DNA of 64,000 nt from Saccharopolyspora rosea. Lineage in GTDB: Bacteria; Actinomycetota; Actinomycetes; Mycobacteriales; Pseudonocardiaceae. This document shows positions 31,190-40,221 of this stretch, piece after piece. Where the stretch lies: positions 1,550,001-1,614,000 of the forward strand of contig NZ_CP102826.1 in NCBI RefSeq assembly GCF_025643595.1. The letters run 5' to 3'. Each line of letters opens with the position of its first letter. Position 1 is the first letter of the stretch. The translations under genes were made by a program, and so were the position numbers. The notes under the pieces were generated by a model that was not told the origin of the DNA, did not search any database, and worked only from the letters and a program-made list of their open reading frames with translations.

Positions 31190-31867
31190 GTGCGAATCCT
31201 GGTCGTGGAGGACGAGAAACCGCTGGCCGACGCGGTCGCACGCGGTCTGCGCAGGGAGGGCATGGCCGTCGACGTCGCCTACGACGGGGAGAGCGGCCAG
31301 GAGAAGGCGTCGATCACCCGGTACGACGTGATCGTGCTGGACCGCGACCTGCCCGGGATGTCCGGCGACGAGCTGTGCCGCGAGGTCGTCTCGTCCGGCG
31401 AGCTCACCCGGGTCCTGATGCTCACCGCCAGCGGCACCGTCGAGGACCGCGTCGAGGGGCTGTCCCTCGGCGCGGACGACTACCTGGCCAAGCCCTTCGC
31501 GTTCGCCGAGCTGATCGCCAGGGTGCGGGCGCTGGGCCGCCGAGCCACTCCGGCGCAGCCGCCGCTGCTGACCGCGCGGGAGCTGGAGCTCGATCCGGCC
31601 AAGCGGATCGTCCGCCGCGGCGACGACGAGGTCGAGCTGACCCGCAAGGAATTCGGCGTCCTGGAGGTGTTGCTGGCCGCCGGCGGCGCGGTGGTCAGTT
31701 CCGAGGAACTGCTGGAACGGGTCTGGGACGAGAACGCCGACCCGTTCACCACCACCGTGCGGGTCACGATGATGACGCTGCGCAAGAAGCTGGGGGAGCC
31801 CAGCGTCATCGAGACGGTCGTCGGGGCCGGGTACCGGGTCCCGTCCGCGGGCCGAGCCGGGGACTGA
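31190..31867 (+). CDS. OmpR/PhoB-type response regulator
   Basis: 225 residues from GTG 31190. The receiver domain (1-115) has acidic pocket Glu7-Asp8, phospho-acceptor Asp51 in VLDRDLPGM, the Thr/Ser switch MLTASG and the conserved Lys in LAKPF. The winged-helix DNA-binding domain (about 130-220) ends with GAGYRVP. The sensor kinase starts 4 nt after its stop, so they form one operon. The signal is unknown. Confidence 0.95.
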   Translation: MRILVVEDEKPLADAVARGLRREGMAVDVAYDGESGQEKASITRYDVIVLDRDLPGMSGDELCREVVSSGELTRVLMLTASGTVEDRVEGLSLGADDYLAKPFAFAELIARVRALGRRATPAQPPLLTARELELDPAKRIVRRGDDEVELTRKEFGVLEVLLAAGGAVVSSEELLERVWDENADPFTTTVRVTMMTLRKKLGEPSVIETVVGAGYRVPSAGRAGD

Positions 31868-31871
31868 GGCG

Positions 31872-33032
31872 ATGCGCGCGGCGCCCCTCGCCCGCCGCGG
31901 TCCCGGACTGCGGCTGCGGTTGACGCTGCTGGCGACCGGTCTGGTCGCCGCGGTGAGCGTGCTCCTGCTGTGGCTGGGCTGGATGCTGGTCGGCAACGTG
32001 GTGGCGGCCGTGCCGCGGCTGCCGGACAGCGGCACCGTGCGGGTCAACGGTGTCGAGGTCCCCGCCGGGATGCTCGGCGAGGCGTTGCGCGCCTCCGCGC
32101 GCGAACAGGTGCTGGTGGTCGGCGGATTCGCCTTCGTCGCGGTGGTCCTGGCGACCGCGCTGCTGGCGTGGACGGCGGCCGGGCGCGTGCTGCGCCCGCT
32201 GCACGAGGTCACCGGCTCGGCGCGGCGGTTGTCCGCCGAGTCGCTGGACGAACGCATCGCGCTCACCGGGCCGCGTGACGAGGTGGCCGAGCTCGCGGAC
32301 ACCTTCGACGCGATGCTGGACCGCCTGCAGGCGGCCTTCGACGCGCAGCGCCGGTTCGTCGCCAACGCCAGCCACGAGCTGCGGACCCCGCTGTCGGTGA
32401 TCCGCACCGAGCTCGACGTCACGCTGTCCGATCCGGACGCCGACACCGCGGAACTGCGGCGGATGGCCGATGTCGTCCGCGACGCCACCGCCAAGGCCGA
32501 GCGGCTGGTCGAGGCGCTGCTGCTGCTCGCCCGCACCGAGGGCGTCGAACTCGCGGTGCGGGAACCGGTGGACCTCACCGAGCTGGTGTCCCGGTCGTTG
32601 CGGGTGGTCGAACCCGAGGCGCGTCGGCGCGACCTGCGCGTGGAGTGCTGCGAGGAGCCCGCGTTCGCGGTGGGGGATCCGGCGCTGCTGGAGCGGGTGG
32701 CGGGCAACCTCCTGGAGAACGCCGTGCGGCACAACGTCGACAGCGGTTGGGTCCGGATCGGCACCGGGAGCGGGCCGCGGTGGACGACGTTGCGGGTGGC
32801 AGCGTCCGGGCCGCCGGTCGGCGCGGACGAGGTGGGGGAGCTGTTCGAACCGTTCCGCCGGGCCGGTGTCCAGCGCACCGCCCGCACCGGCACCGGACTG
32901 GGACTGTCCATCGTCCGCGCCGCGGTCGCCGCCCACGGCGGGCAGGTCCGCGCCGAACCGGTGCCCGGGGGTGGCCTCGCGGTGACCGTGGAACTCCCCG
33001 TCGCGCCGTGGAGCCTCAGAGCGGATAGCTGA
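31872..33032 (+). CDS. Two-component sensor histidine kinase
   Basis: 386 residues. Two transmembrane helices (about 14-48 and 80-102) flank a very short periplasmic loop of some 30 residues, so sensing may occur within the membrane. HAMP domain 100-155, H-box ASHELRTPLSV with His168, N-box LLENAVRHN near 280 and G-box TGTGLGLSIV near 342. It phosphorylates the regulator encoded just upstream. Its last 17 nt overlap the convergent membrane-protein gene. Confidence 0.95.
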   Translation: MRAAPLARRGPGLRLRLTLLATGLVAAVSVLLLWLGWMLVGNVVAAVPRLPDSGTVRVNGVEVPAGMLGEALRASAREQVLVVGGFAFVAVVLATALLAWTAAGRVLRPLHEVTGSARRLSAESLDERIALTGPRDEVAELADTFDAMLDRLQAAFDAQRRFVANASHELRTPLSVIRTELDVTLSDPDADTAELRRMADVVRDATAKAERLVEALLLLARTEGVELAVREPVDLTELVSRSLRVVEPEARRRDLRVECCEEPAFAVGDPALLERVAGNLLENAVRHNVDSGWVRIGTGSGPRWTTLRVAASGPPVGADEVGELFEPFRRAGVQRTARTGTGLGLSIVRAAVAAHGGQVRAEPVPGGGLAVTVELPVAPWSLRADS

Positions 33033-33456
33033 CGTCGACCCAGAAGAACCGCAGGATCGCGACGAGCAGCAGGACGGCGGGTGGCACGAACCACCCCGCG
33101 CGCATCCGGCCCATCGCGATGGGCACCGCCCGCACCAGACCGCTCAGCGTCGCGATCAGGCCGCCGGTGAAGGAGCTCAACTCGACCGCGAGGAGCCCGG
33201 CGTCGTCCCACGGACCGCTCGGATCCACCCGGAACGCCGACACCACGGCGCACAACGCGGCGATTTCCAGCCCGAGGCACAGGACGGCGGTGAGCACGCC
33301 GGTGAGGCGGCGCGTCGTCCGCCCCGTCCGGTCGGCCAGGCGGGTCATGAGATCCACGGGCGCGGCGGGGGCGGACCGTCCCCCCGAATCGCACGCCGGT
33401 CGGCGGTCGTGAACGGCCCGAGTTCGTACTGCCCCAGAGCGGACACCGGCCATCAC
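33016..33456 (-). CDS. Hypothetical membrane protein
   Basis: 146 residues. Start GTG 33456 or ATG 33453 has GAGGA upstream; an internal ATG at 33348 lacks one. After a basic N-terminus of 45 residues there are three hydrophobic segments: LTGVLTAVLCLGLEIAALCA, LSSFTGGLIATLSGLV and FVPPAVLLLVAILRFFWV. No family is recognised. It converges with the sensor kinase gene and overlaps its end. Confidence 0.65.
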   Translation of the reverse strand: MMAGVRSGAVRTRAVHDRRPACDSGGRSAPAAPVDLMTRLADRTGRTTRRLTGVLTAVLCLGLEIAALCAVVSAFRVDPSGPWDDAGLLAVELSSFTGGLIATLSGLVRAVPIAMGRMRAGWFVPPAVLLLVAILRFFWVDVSYPL

Positions 33457-33508
33457 CTCATTTCCTCGCCGACCATCATGGCAGAAGCGACTTCCCGGTC
33501 ATGCACGA

Positions 33509-33542
33509 CGAAGGGGCCGGTGCCTGCGCACCGGCCCCTTCG
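33509..33542. terminator. Terminator of the fadA-fadB operon
   Basis: A 15-bp perfect stem (33509-33523 with 33528-33542) with a CTGC loop, 11 nt beyond the fadB stop. Confidence 0.8.
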
Positions 33543-33552
33543 CAGCTTCCGG

Positions 33553-35652
33553 TCACGCCGGGACGCTGGCCACTCCCGGAGCGAGGAACCGCTTGCCGTT
33601 GATCCGCTCGGAAATGCCCGCGCGGTCCAGGTACGGGGTGATGCCGCCGAGCCAGAACGGCCAGCCCGCACCGAGGATCATGCACAGGTCGATGTCCTGC
33701 GCCTCGGCGACGACGCCCTCGTCGAGCATGATGCGGGCCTCCTCGGCGAGCGCCGACAGCGCCCGCTCCCGCACTTGCTCGGAGGTGGACGGCTTGTCGC
33801 CCTGCTGCCACAGCGCCGCGACCTCGGGGTCGACCACCTGCTTGCCGGACTCGTCGGTGGTCCACACCGCGGTCTTGCCCGCGTCGACGAAGCGCTGCAT
33901 GTTGTCGCTGAGGCCGAACCGGTCCGGGTAGGCGGCGTGCATCGTGCCGTTGACGTGCTGGGCCACCGCCGGGCCGACCAGCTGGAGCAGCACCAGCGGG
34001 CTCATCGGCAGGCCGAGCGGCTCCAGCGCGCCGTCGGCGACGTCGAACGGTGTGCCTTCGTCGATCGCGGCGATGACCTCGCCCATGAACCGGGTCAGCA
34101 GCCGGTTCACCACGAACGCCGGGGCGTCGGAGACCAGCACGCAGGACTTCTTCAGCTGCTTGCCGACCTTGAACGCGGTCGCCAGGGCCGCGTCGTCGGT
34201 CTTCTCGCCGCGCACCACCTCCAGCAGCGGCAGGACCGCCACCGGGTTGAAGAAGTGGAAGCCGACGACCCGCTCCGGATTCCGCAGCTGGGAGGCCATC
34301 TCGGTGATCGACAGCGACGAGGTGTTGGTCGCCAGGATCGCCTCGGCGGAGACGTGCGCCTCCACCTCGGCGAACACCTTCTGCTTGACCGACATCTCCT
34401 CGAAGACGGCCTCGATGACGAAGTCGGCGTCGGCGAACGCGGCCTTGTCCAGCGAGCCGGTGACCAGCGCCTTGAGCCGGTTGACCTCGTCGGGCGAGAC
34501 GCGGCCCTTGGCGGCGAGCTTGTCGATCTCGCCGTGGATGTAGCCCACGCCCTTGTCGATGCGCTCCTGGTCGATGTCGGTGATGACCACCGGCACCTTC
34601 AGCCGGCGCACGAACAGCAGCGCCAGTTGCCCGGCCATCAGCCCGGCGCCGACCACGCCGACCTTGTTGACGTCGCGGGCCAGCGACTTGTCCGGCGCGC
34701 CGGCGGGCTTCTTGGCGCGCTTCTGCGTCAGGTCGAACGAGTACAGACCGGCGCGCAGCTCGTCGGACATCAGCGCGTCGGCCAGCGCCTCGGTCTCGGC
34801 TGCGTAGCCCGCGTCGAGGTCGTTGGCCCGGGCCAGGTCGATCAGGTCCACGGCCTTGGTCACCGCGGGGGAGGCGCCGTGCGTCTTGGCCTCGACGACG
34901 CCCCGGGCGCGGGCGACGGCGTCGTCCCACGCCTTGCCGCGGTCGATCTCCGGGCGCCGCACGGTGTGCTCGCCGTTGACGACCCGGGTCGCCCAGCGCA
35001 CCGACTCCTCCAGGAAGTCCGGGCTGTCCAGCAGTTCGTCGAAGACGCCGAGCTCGTGGGCCTTGGCGGGGTTGAGCATCTTGTTCTGGCTCAACGCATT
35101 CTCGATGATCACCGTGACCGCGGCGTCCGCGCCGATCAGGTTCGGCAGCAGCTGGGTGCCGCCCCAGCCCGGGAACAGGCCGAGGAAGCACTCCGGGAAC
35201 GCGATCACGCCCGCCGAGGCGGACACCGTCCGGTAGTGGCAGGACAACGCGAGTTCCAGGCCCCCGCCGAGCGCGGCGCCGTTGACGAACGCGAAGGTCG
35301 GGATCGTCGACTCGGTGAGGCGGCGGAACACGTCGTGCCCGCCCTGGGCGATCTGGTGCGCCTGCTCGCGCTCGGTGATCTGCCCGATGCCGGACAGGTC
35401 CGCGCCCACGGCGAACACGAACGGCTTTCCGGTCACCGCGATCGCCGCGGGCTCGGCGGCGAACGCCTCGTCCAGCGCGGCGTTCAGGCTGGCCAGCCCG
35501 CCGGGGCCGAAGGTGGACGGCCGGGTGTGGTCGTGCCCGTTGTCGATGGTGATCAGGGCGAGCTTGCCGGACAGTCCGGGTGCGTCGACCAGCCGGGTGT
35601 AGGCCCTGGTGACGACCTCGTCCGGGAACAGTGCCGCGAATTCGGTGCTCAC
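33553..35652 (-). CDS. fadB: Fatty acid oxidation complex subunit: enoyl-CoA hydratase/3-hydroxyacyl-CoA dehydrogenase
   Basis: 699 residues from GTG 35652 with GGAGG upstream. The N-terminal crotonase domain (about 20-200) has the oxyanion-hole region GGGLELALSCHY and the Glu-bearing PECFLGLFPGWGG. The NAD-binding dehydrogenase domain begins VGVVGAGLMAGQLALLF near residue 320 and contains VGFHFFNPVAVLPLLEVV. The C-terminal helical 3HCDH domains follow. It performs hydration and oxidation in beta-oxidation. Its start overlaps the thiolase stop by 4 nt (GTGA), typical of the FadAB complex. Confidence 0.94.
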   Translation of the reverse strand: MSTEFAALFPDEVVTRAYTRLVDAPGLSGKLALITIDNGHDHTRPSTFGPGGLASLNAALDEAFAAEPAAIAVTGKPFVFAVGADLSGIGQITEREQAHQIAQGGHDVFRRLTESTIPTFAFVNGAALGGGLELALSCHYRTVSASAGVIAFPECFLGLFPGWGGTQLLPNLIGADAAVTVIIENALSQNKMLNPAKAHELGVFDELLDSPDFLEESVRWATRVVNGEHTVRRPEIDRGKAWDDAVARARGVVEAKTHGASPAVTKAVDLIDLARANDLDAGYAAETEALADALMSDELRAGLYSFDLTQKRAKKPAGAPDKSLARDVNKVGVVGAGLMAGQLALLFVRRLKVPVVITDIDQERIDKGVGYIHGEIDKLAAKGRVSPDEVNRLKALVTGSLDKAAFADADFVIEAVFEEMSVKQKVFAEVEAHVSAEAILATNTSSLSITEMASQLRNPERVVGFHFFNPVAVLPLLEVVRGEKTDDAALATAFKVGKQLKKSCVLVSDAPAFVVNRLLTRFMGEVIAAIDEGTPFDVADGALEPLGLPMSPLVLLQLVGPAVAQHVNGTMHAAYPDRFGLSDNMQRFVDAGKTAVWTTDESGKQVVDPEVAALWQQGDKPSTSEQVRERALSALAEEARIMLDEGVVAEAQDIDLCMILGAGWPFWLGGITPYLDRAGISERINGKRFLAPGVASVPA

Positions 35653-36890
35653 CGTTCGCCTCCTGCCTGGTAGTTCGGGTTCTCCCAGATGACCGTGCCG
35701 CCCATGCCGAAGCCGATGCACATGGTCGTGATGCCGTAGCGCACCTCGGGGTGCTCGGCGAAGTGCCGGGACAGCTGGGTCATCAGCCGCACCCCGGAGG
35801 AGGCCAACGGGTGGCCGCAGGCGATCGCGCCGCCCCACGGGTTGACCCGCGGGTCGTCGTCGGCGATGCCGAAGTGCTCCAGGAACGCCAGCACCTGCAC
35901 CGCGAACGCCTCGTTGATCTCGAACAGGCCGATGTCGTCGATGCTCAGCCCGGCGCGCTGCAGCGCCTTCTCGGTGGCCGGGACCGGGCCCACGCCCATG
36001 ACCTCCGGCTCGACGCCGGCGAAGGCGTAGCCGACCAGCCGCATGCCGACCGGCAGTCCCAGCTCGGCGGCGGTGTCGGCGTCGGCGACCAGGCATCCGG
36101 TGGCGCCGTCGTTGAGCCCCGCGGCGTTGCCCGGGGTGACCCGGCCGTGCGGGCGGAACGGCGTCTTCAGCCCGGCCAGCGCGTCGGCCGTGGTGCCCGG
36201 CCGCGGCGGCTCGTCGGCGGTGGCCAGGCCCCAGCCCTCGTCGGAGCGGGTGGACACCGGTACCAGGTCCGGGGTGATCTTGCCGGTGCGCAGCGCGTCG
36301 TCGTAGCGCTGCTGGCTCAACGCCGAGTAGGCGTCGGTGCGCTCCTTGGTCAGCGATGGGAACCGGTCGTGCAGGTTCTCCGCGGTGGAGCCCATGATCA
36401 GCGCGGACGGGTCGACGATCTTGTCGGACACGTAGCGCGGGTTGGGGTCGACGCCCTCGCCCATCGGGTGGTTGCCCATGTGCTCGACGCCGCCGGCGAT
36501 CGCCACGTCGTAGGCGCCGAAGGCGATCCCGCTGGACACGCTGGTCACAGCGGTCATGGCGCCGGCGCACATCCGGTCGATGGCGAAGCCGGGCACGGAC
36601 TTGGGCAGGCCCGCCAGCAGCGCCGCGCTGCGGCCGATCGTCAGGCCCTGGTCGCCGATCTGGGTCGTCGCGGCGATGGCGACCTCGTCGATGCGCTCCG
36701 GCGGGAGTTCCGGATGCCGCCGCAGCAGTTCCCTGATGACCTTGACGACCAGGTCGTCCGCCCGGGTTTGGGCGTACAGACCTTTCGAACCGGCCTTGCC
36801 GAACGGCGTGCGGACGCCGTCGACGAAGACCACGTCACGAACCGCTGGACGGCTGCGGCTGTCGGCGGGTGCCGACGCAGGTGCGGCCAC
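35649..36890 (-). CDS. fadA: Acetyl-CoA acyltransferase (thiolase)
   Basis: 413 residues from GTG 36890, with GAGGAG 6 nt upstream. The thiolase nucleophile is Cys108 in DRMCAGAM, the catalytic His lies in GHPLASSGVR, and the second Cys is in TTMCIGFGMGG near the C-terminus. It cleaves 3-ketoacyl-CoA in the last step of beta-oxidation. It is the first gene of an operon with fadB. Two 14-bp palindromes upstream are probable operators. Confidence 0.95.
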   Translation of the reverse strand: MAAPASAPADSRSRPAVRDVVFVDGVRTPFGKAGSKGLYAQTRADDLVVKVIRELLRRHPELPPERIDEVAIAATTQIGDQGLTIGRSAALLAGLPKSVPGFAIDRMCAGAMTAVTSVSSGIAFGAYDVAIAGGVEHMGNHPMGEGVDPNPRYVSDKIVDPSALIMGSTAENLHDRFPSLTKERTDAYSALSQQRYDDALRTGKITPDLVPVSTRSDEGWGLATADEPPRPGTTADALAGLKTPFRPHGRVTPGNAAGLNDGATGCLVADADTAAELGLPVGMRLVGYAFAGVEPEVMGVGPVPATEKALQRAGLSIDDIGLFEINEAFAVQVLAFLEHFGIADDDPRVNPWGGAIACGHPLASSGVRLMTQLSRHFAEHPEVRYGITTMCIGFGMGGTVIWENPNYQAGGER

Positions 36891-36953
36891 GGCGTGCTCC
36901 TCACTGGATGTGGTGGATTCTGCTCGGCCGTCGGCGTGTTGCGAACACCACCG

Positions 36954-36998
36954 CTACCGGCCGGTAACCGCACTCTATCTCGCATTACCGGCCAGTAA
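36954..36998. promoter_or_regulatory. Tandem palindromic operator sites upstream of fadA-fadB
   Basis: Two related palindromes, CTACCGGCCGGTAA (36954-36967) and TTACCGGCCAGTAA (36985-36998), start 31 bp apart, about three helical turns. They lie 64-108 nt before the thiolase start. The form suits a TetR-family dimer, the class that commonly controls fatty-acid degradation by sensing acyl-CoA. No regulator gene is adjacent. Confidence 0.7.
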
Positions 36999-37024
36999 CC
37001 ACACGACCCGCCCTGTCAGGCGCC

Positions 37025-38281
37025 TCACATCCGCGGATCGGCCGACTCGGTGCGCAGGGCCCTGCTCAGCGCGTCGGCGGTCAGCGAGATCTGCCACTCG
37101 CGCGCGCCCTTGGCGCGCAGCAGCGCCGCGACCGACTCGACGTCCCGGTTCTCCGGCGGGGACCAGCAGGTCCGCCGGACCAGGTCCGGCAGCAGCAGGT
37201 TCTCCGTCGGCAGGGTGTTGCGCTCGGCGATCTCGGACAGCGCGGTGCGCGCGGCGGACAGCCGGGCCGCGGCGTCGGGGTCGCGGTCGGCCCACCGGTT
37301 GGTCGGCGGCGGACCGTCGTTCGCCGAGGCGGGTGCGGGCAGCTCGTCGGCGGGCAGGCGGCGCGCGGCGCGCAGCGCCTGCAACCAGGTCGACGCCCGG
37401 CGGCGCTGCTGCCTGCCACCGAAGACCGGCAGCGCGACGAGTTCGGCCTCGGTCTTGGGGCTCACCTGCGCGGCCTGCACGATCGCGGAGTCGGGCAGCA
37501 CCCGGCTGGGCGCCAGGTCGCGGTCCCGCGCGACCGCGTCGCGCGCCTCCCAGAGGCTGCGGACCGCGGCGAGCTGCCGCGGGCTGCGCACCCGGTGGAT
37601 CCCGGAGGTCCGGCGCCACGGTTCGGCGCGCGGTGCGGGCGGCTCGGTGGTGCGGACCGCCTCGAACTCCTCCAGCGCCCAGTCCAGCTTGCCCTGGCGT
37701 TGCAGCTCGGCGTGCATCGCCTCGCGCAGCGAGATCAGCAGTTCGACGTCGAGTGCGGCGTAGACCAGCCAGTCCTCGGGCAGCGGTCGCCGCGACCAGT
37801 CCACGGCGCTGTGCCCCTTCTCCAGCTGGTAGCCGAGCACGCGCTCGACCAGGGCGCCCAGCGAGACCCGCTCGAATCCGGCCAGTCGGCCGGCCAACTC
37901 GGTGTCGAACAGCCGCGACGGGCGCAGGTCCAGCTCCGCGAGGCAGGGCAGGTCCTGCGAGGCGGCGTGCAGCACCCACTCGGTGCCGTCCAAGGCCGTC
38001 ACGAGCGGTTCCAGACGGCCGTCGAGCGCGACCGGGTCGACCAGCGCCGTACCCGCGCCCTCCCGGCGCAGCTGCACCAGGTAGGCGCGTTGCGAGTAGC
38101 GGTAGCCGGAGGCGCGCTCGGTGTCGACCGCCACCGGCCCGGTGCCCGCGGCCAATGCGTCCGCGGCCGCACGCAGGGCGGCAGGGGTCTCGACCACCGG
38201 CGGCACGCCGTCGGCTGGCCGGGTCAGCAGCACCGGCTCCGGGCGGTCGGATCCAACGGACTCGGGACAAGCAGCTTCCAC
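37025..38281 (-). CDS. rnd: Ribonuclease D-type 3'-5' exonuclease with HRDC domain
   Basis: 418 residues from GTG 38281. A DEDDy exonuclease domain covers residues 30-200: motif I VAVDTERASGYRYS, motif II LHAASQDLPCL, and motif III with YAALDVELL. The HRDC domain near 230-310 contains LWEARDAVARDRDLAPSRVLPD. It trims tRNA and other RNA 3' ends. It corresponds to Rv2681. A TAAGGT box 9 nt before the GTG suggests a nearly leaderless transcript. Confidence 0.92.
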   Translation of the reverse strand: MEAACPESVGSDRPEPVLLTRPADGVPPVVETPAALRAAADALAAGTGPVAVDTERASGYRYSQRAYLVQLRREGAGTALVDPVALDGRLEPLVTALDGTEWVLHAASQDLPCLAELDLRPSRLFDTELAGRLAGFERVSLGALVERVLGYQLEKGHSAVDWSRRPLPEDWLVYAALDVELLISLREAMHAELQRQGKLDWALEEFEAVRTTEPPAPRAEPWRRTSGIHRVRSPRQLAAVRSLWEARDAVARDRDLAPSRVLPDSAIVQAAQVSPKTEAELVALPVFGGRQQRRRASTWLQALRAARRLPADELPAPASANDGPPPTNRWADRDPDAAARLSAARTALSEIAERNTLPTENLLLPDLVRRTCWSPPENRDVESVAALLRAKGAREWQISLTADALSRALRTESADPRM

Positions 38282-38375
38282 GGCTACCAGACCTTACGTG
38301 CTCCGGTCCGGACCGTGTGGTGGTCTGCCCGAGCTCGTCGGGTCCGACCGCTGGAGCAGGTGCGTCAGCGGCGGA

Positions 38376-39092
38376 TCACCGGATCACGCCGGCTCGCATC
38401 GCGAGCGCGACCATCTGGGCGCGGTCGCCGGTACCCAGCTTCCGCCCGATCCGCGACAGGTGGCTCTTCACCGTGAGCGCGGACAGGTTGAGCGCCTCGC
38501 CGATCTCCTTGTTGGATCGGCCGTCGGCGACCAGCTGCAGCACCTCGACCTCACGCCCGGACAGTTCCCGTGGCGTGTTGTCCGTGCCCGGGACCCGGGT
38601 GCCGGCGGCCAGCACCGGCGCCACGCTCGGATCGGCGTACACACCGCCGTCCAGCACGCGGCGCACCCCGTCGGTGACCACCATCGGCGAGGCCGACTTC
38701 AGCAGGTACGCCTGCGCACCGGCTTGGAAGGCGGCCCGCACCGCGTACGGGTCGTCGGACGAGGCGAGCACCACGATCCGCGGCCAGCCCTGGCTCCGGA
38801 GTTCCGTCACCAGTTCGATGCCGGTCCCGTCCGGGAGCCCGAGATCGAGGATCGCGAGGTCGCACGGACCGGTCGCCAGGGCACGCGCCCTGGCTTCGGC
38901 CATCGATGCGGCCTCGTGCACCGTGCCGGCGCCCATCTGCAGCAGCCGGGCGGCGATCGCCTCCCGGAGCAGCGGATGGTCGTCCACCACGAGCACCGTG
39001 AACAGTTCTTCCCGCGGGTGCGGGACCATGTTGGCCGGCAGTGCGCCGGCAGGCGTGGTTCGAGCGGCCTGACCTAAGCCGACGGCAGCCAC
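38376..39092 (-). CDS. NarL/LuxR-type response regulator (orphan)
   Basis: 238 residues from GTG 39092, supported by GGAGG 8 nt upstream; an internal ATG at 39029 has no ribosome site. An unusual 30-residue N-terminal extension precedes the receiver domain, with Asp37-Asp38 and phospho-acceptor Asp83 in ILDLGLPDG. The conserved switch residue region reads VLASSDD and the Lys lies in YLLKSA. The LuxR helix-turn-helix covers about 172-230 (RSNKEIGEALNLSALTVKSH). No kinase gene adjoins it, so its partner is elsewhere or it works unphosphorylated. Confidence 0.9.
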   Translation of the reverse strand: MAAVGLGQAARTTPAGALPANMVPHPREELFTVLVVDDHPLLREAIAARLLQMGAGTVHEAASMAEARARALATGPCDLAILDLGLPDGTGIELVTELRSQGWPRIVVLASSDDPYAVRAAFQAGAQAYLLKSASPMVVTDGVRRVLDGGVYADPSVAPVLAAGTRVPGTDNTPRELSGREVEVLQLVADGRSNKEIGEALNLSALTVKSHLSRIGRKLGTGDRAQMVALAMRAGVIR

Positions 39093-39490
39093 GTCACTAC
39101 CTCCCTGGAGTCGGTCGTGCCCCCCGACCGGCACCGGGACTCTCGACCAATCAGCCGCGCCACTGATCGACCGAAAGTGGTGTCGTCGGGGGCAGCGTAA
39201 CCGCCCAAGCGGGTCAGCGGGACGATCAATCGGGTATGTATCCCGATCGAGTTGTAACCCGCACATGATCGCATCGCACGTTCGGGTGACTCTTGGCGAT
39301 CCTGGTAACGGCGGAGCGTGGCCAAGCGACGTAACACGAACGCGGATCGTGAATAATTTGCACGATCAACCGGTTCGGTCGTGCTGGCACTTCTTCACGA
39401 AAGGAAACGCCGCTTCGGCGTGTCGCGTGCGACGGATTCGACGAAGCATCGACACCGATGCGCTGCGTAGCGGATCGCCACGCAGCGTGC
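39093..39490. other. Intergenic region between regulator and DUF3000 genes
   Basis: About 400 nt without a supported gene, locally richer in A+T than its surroundings. It contains the palindrome at 39229-39247 and a small 6-bp hairpin at about 39410-39424, a possible end for the DUF3000 transcript. The regulator promoter should lie in the left half. Confidence 0.5.
39229..39247. promoter_or_regulatory. Operator-like palindrome upstream of the orphan regulator
   Basis: ATCGGG-TATGTAT-CCCGAT, a 19-bp palindrome with extended symmetry, 137-155 nt before GTG 39092. Confidence 0.4.
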
Positions 39491-40069
39491 TCACCCGGCG
39501 TCGGCTCCGCCGCCTGGTCGCTGGCCGAGCACCGCGACCCCTTCGGGCGGCAGTCCGGCCGCGCTCGCCATCAGCTCGTGGAACGCCGCCGCGTGCGCTT
39601 CCAGGTGCTCGTCCGTGGCCGTCCAGGACCCGCGCAACTCCAGGTCGTGGCTGCGGGCCGGGCCCGCGATATCGCCGAACCGGGCCGAGGAGGTCAGGGT
39701 GACCGTCCCGCCCAGCGCCGTCCACGACGCGCCGGAGCTCTCCAGCGCATCGGTGAGCCACGACCAGCCGACCGCGGGCAGCAGCGGGTCGGTGGCCAGT
39801 TCCGGATCGAGCTCGGCCCGCAGGTAGACGACCAGCCGCAGCACGCCGTCCCACGCCTCCTGCCCCCTCGGGTCGTAGAGCAGCACCAGACGCGAGGTCG
39901 CGAGCTCCCCGGCGGGCCCGTTCGCCTCGGCGGCGAGCGCATGCGCCCAGGGGGCGAGTCGCTTGGGCGGGCCCACTTCGGACACCTCGATCTCCCCGCG
40001 CGGGCGGGCCGACGTCAGCGCGGCAACAGCCTGCCGGAAAAGCTCGGGCGTCGCCGACATCTCCGTCAC
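39491..40069 (-). CDS. DUF3000 family protein
   Basis: 192 residues from GTG 40069; the ATG nine nt downstream has no spacer for a ribosome site. The DUF3000 core is clear: PELFRQAVAALTSARPRGEI at the start, then PKRLAPWAHALAAE, LVLLYDPRGQEAWDG, DPLLPAVGWSWLTDALE and ATDEHLEAH. In mycobacteria the homologue Rv2680 lies between RNase D and hemE, as here. The function is unknown. It is divergent from hemE. Confidence 0.9.
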   Translation of the reverse strand: MTEMSATPELFRQAVAALTSARPRGEIEVSEVGPPKRLAPWAHALAAEANGPAGELATSRLVLLYDPRGQEAWDGVLRLVVYLRAELDPELATDPLLPAVGWSWLTDALESSGASWTALGGTVTLTSSARFGDIAGPARSHDLELRGSWTATDEHLEAHAAAFHELMASAAGLPPEGVAVLGQRPGGGADAG

Positions 40070-40221
40070 GGCCCCGACTGTAGGCGTCCGGGCGCGGCCG
40101 GTGTCGGAGCCACGCCGATCAACCGACCCTGCGGCGGTCGGGGGAGCCCGGGGGCGTGCGAAGATTGCCGCGGCAGCGCGCCTGCCGACCGCGCCCCTGC
40201 GACCTACGGAAACCGACCGCG

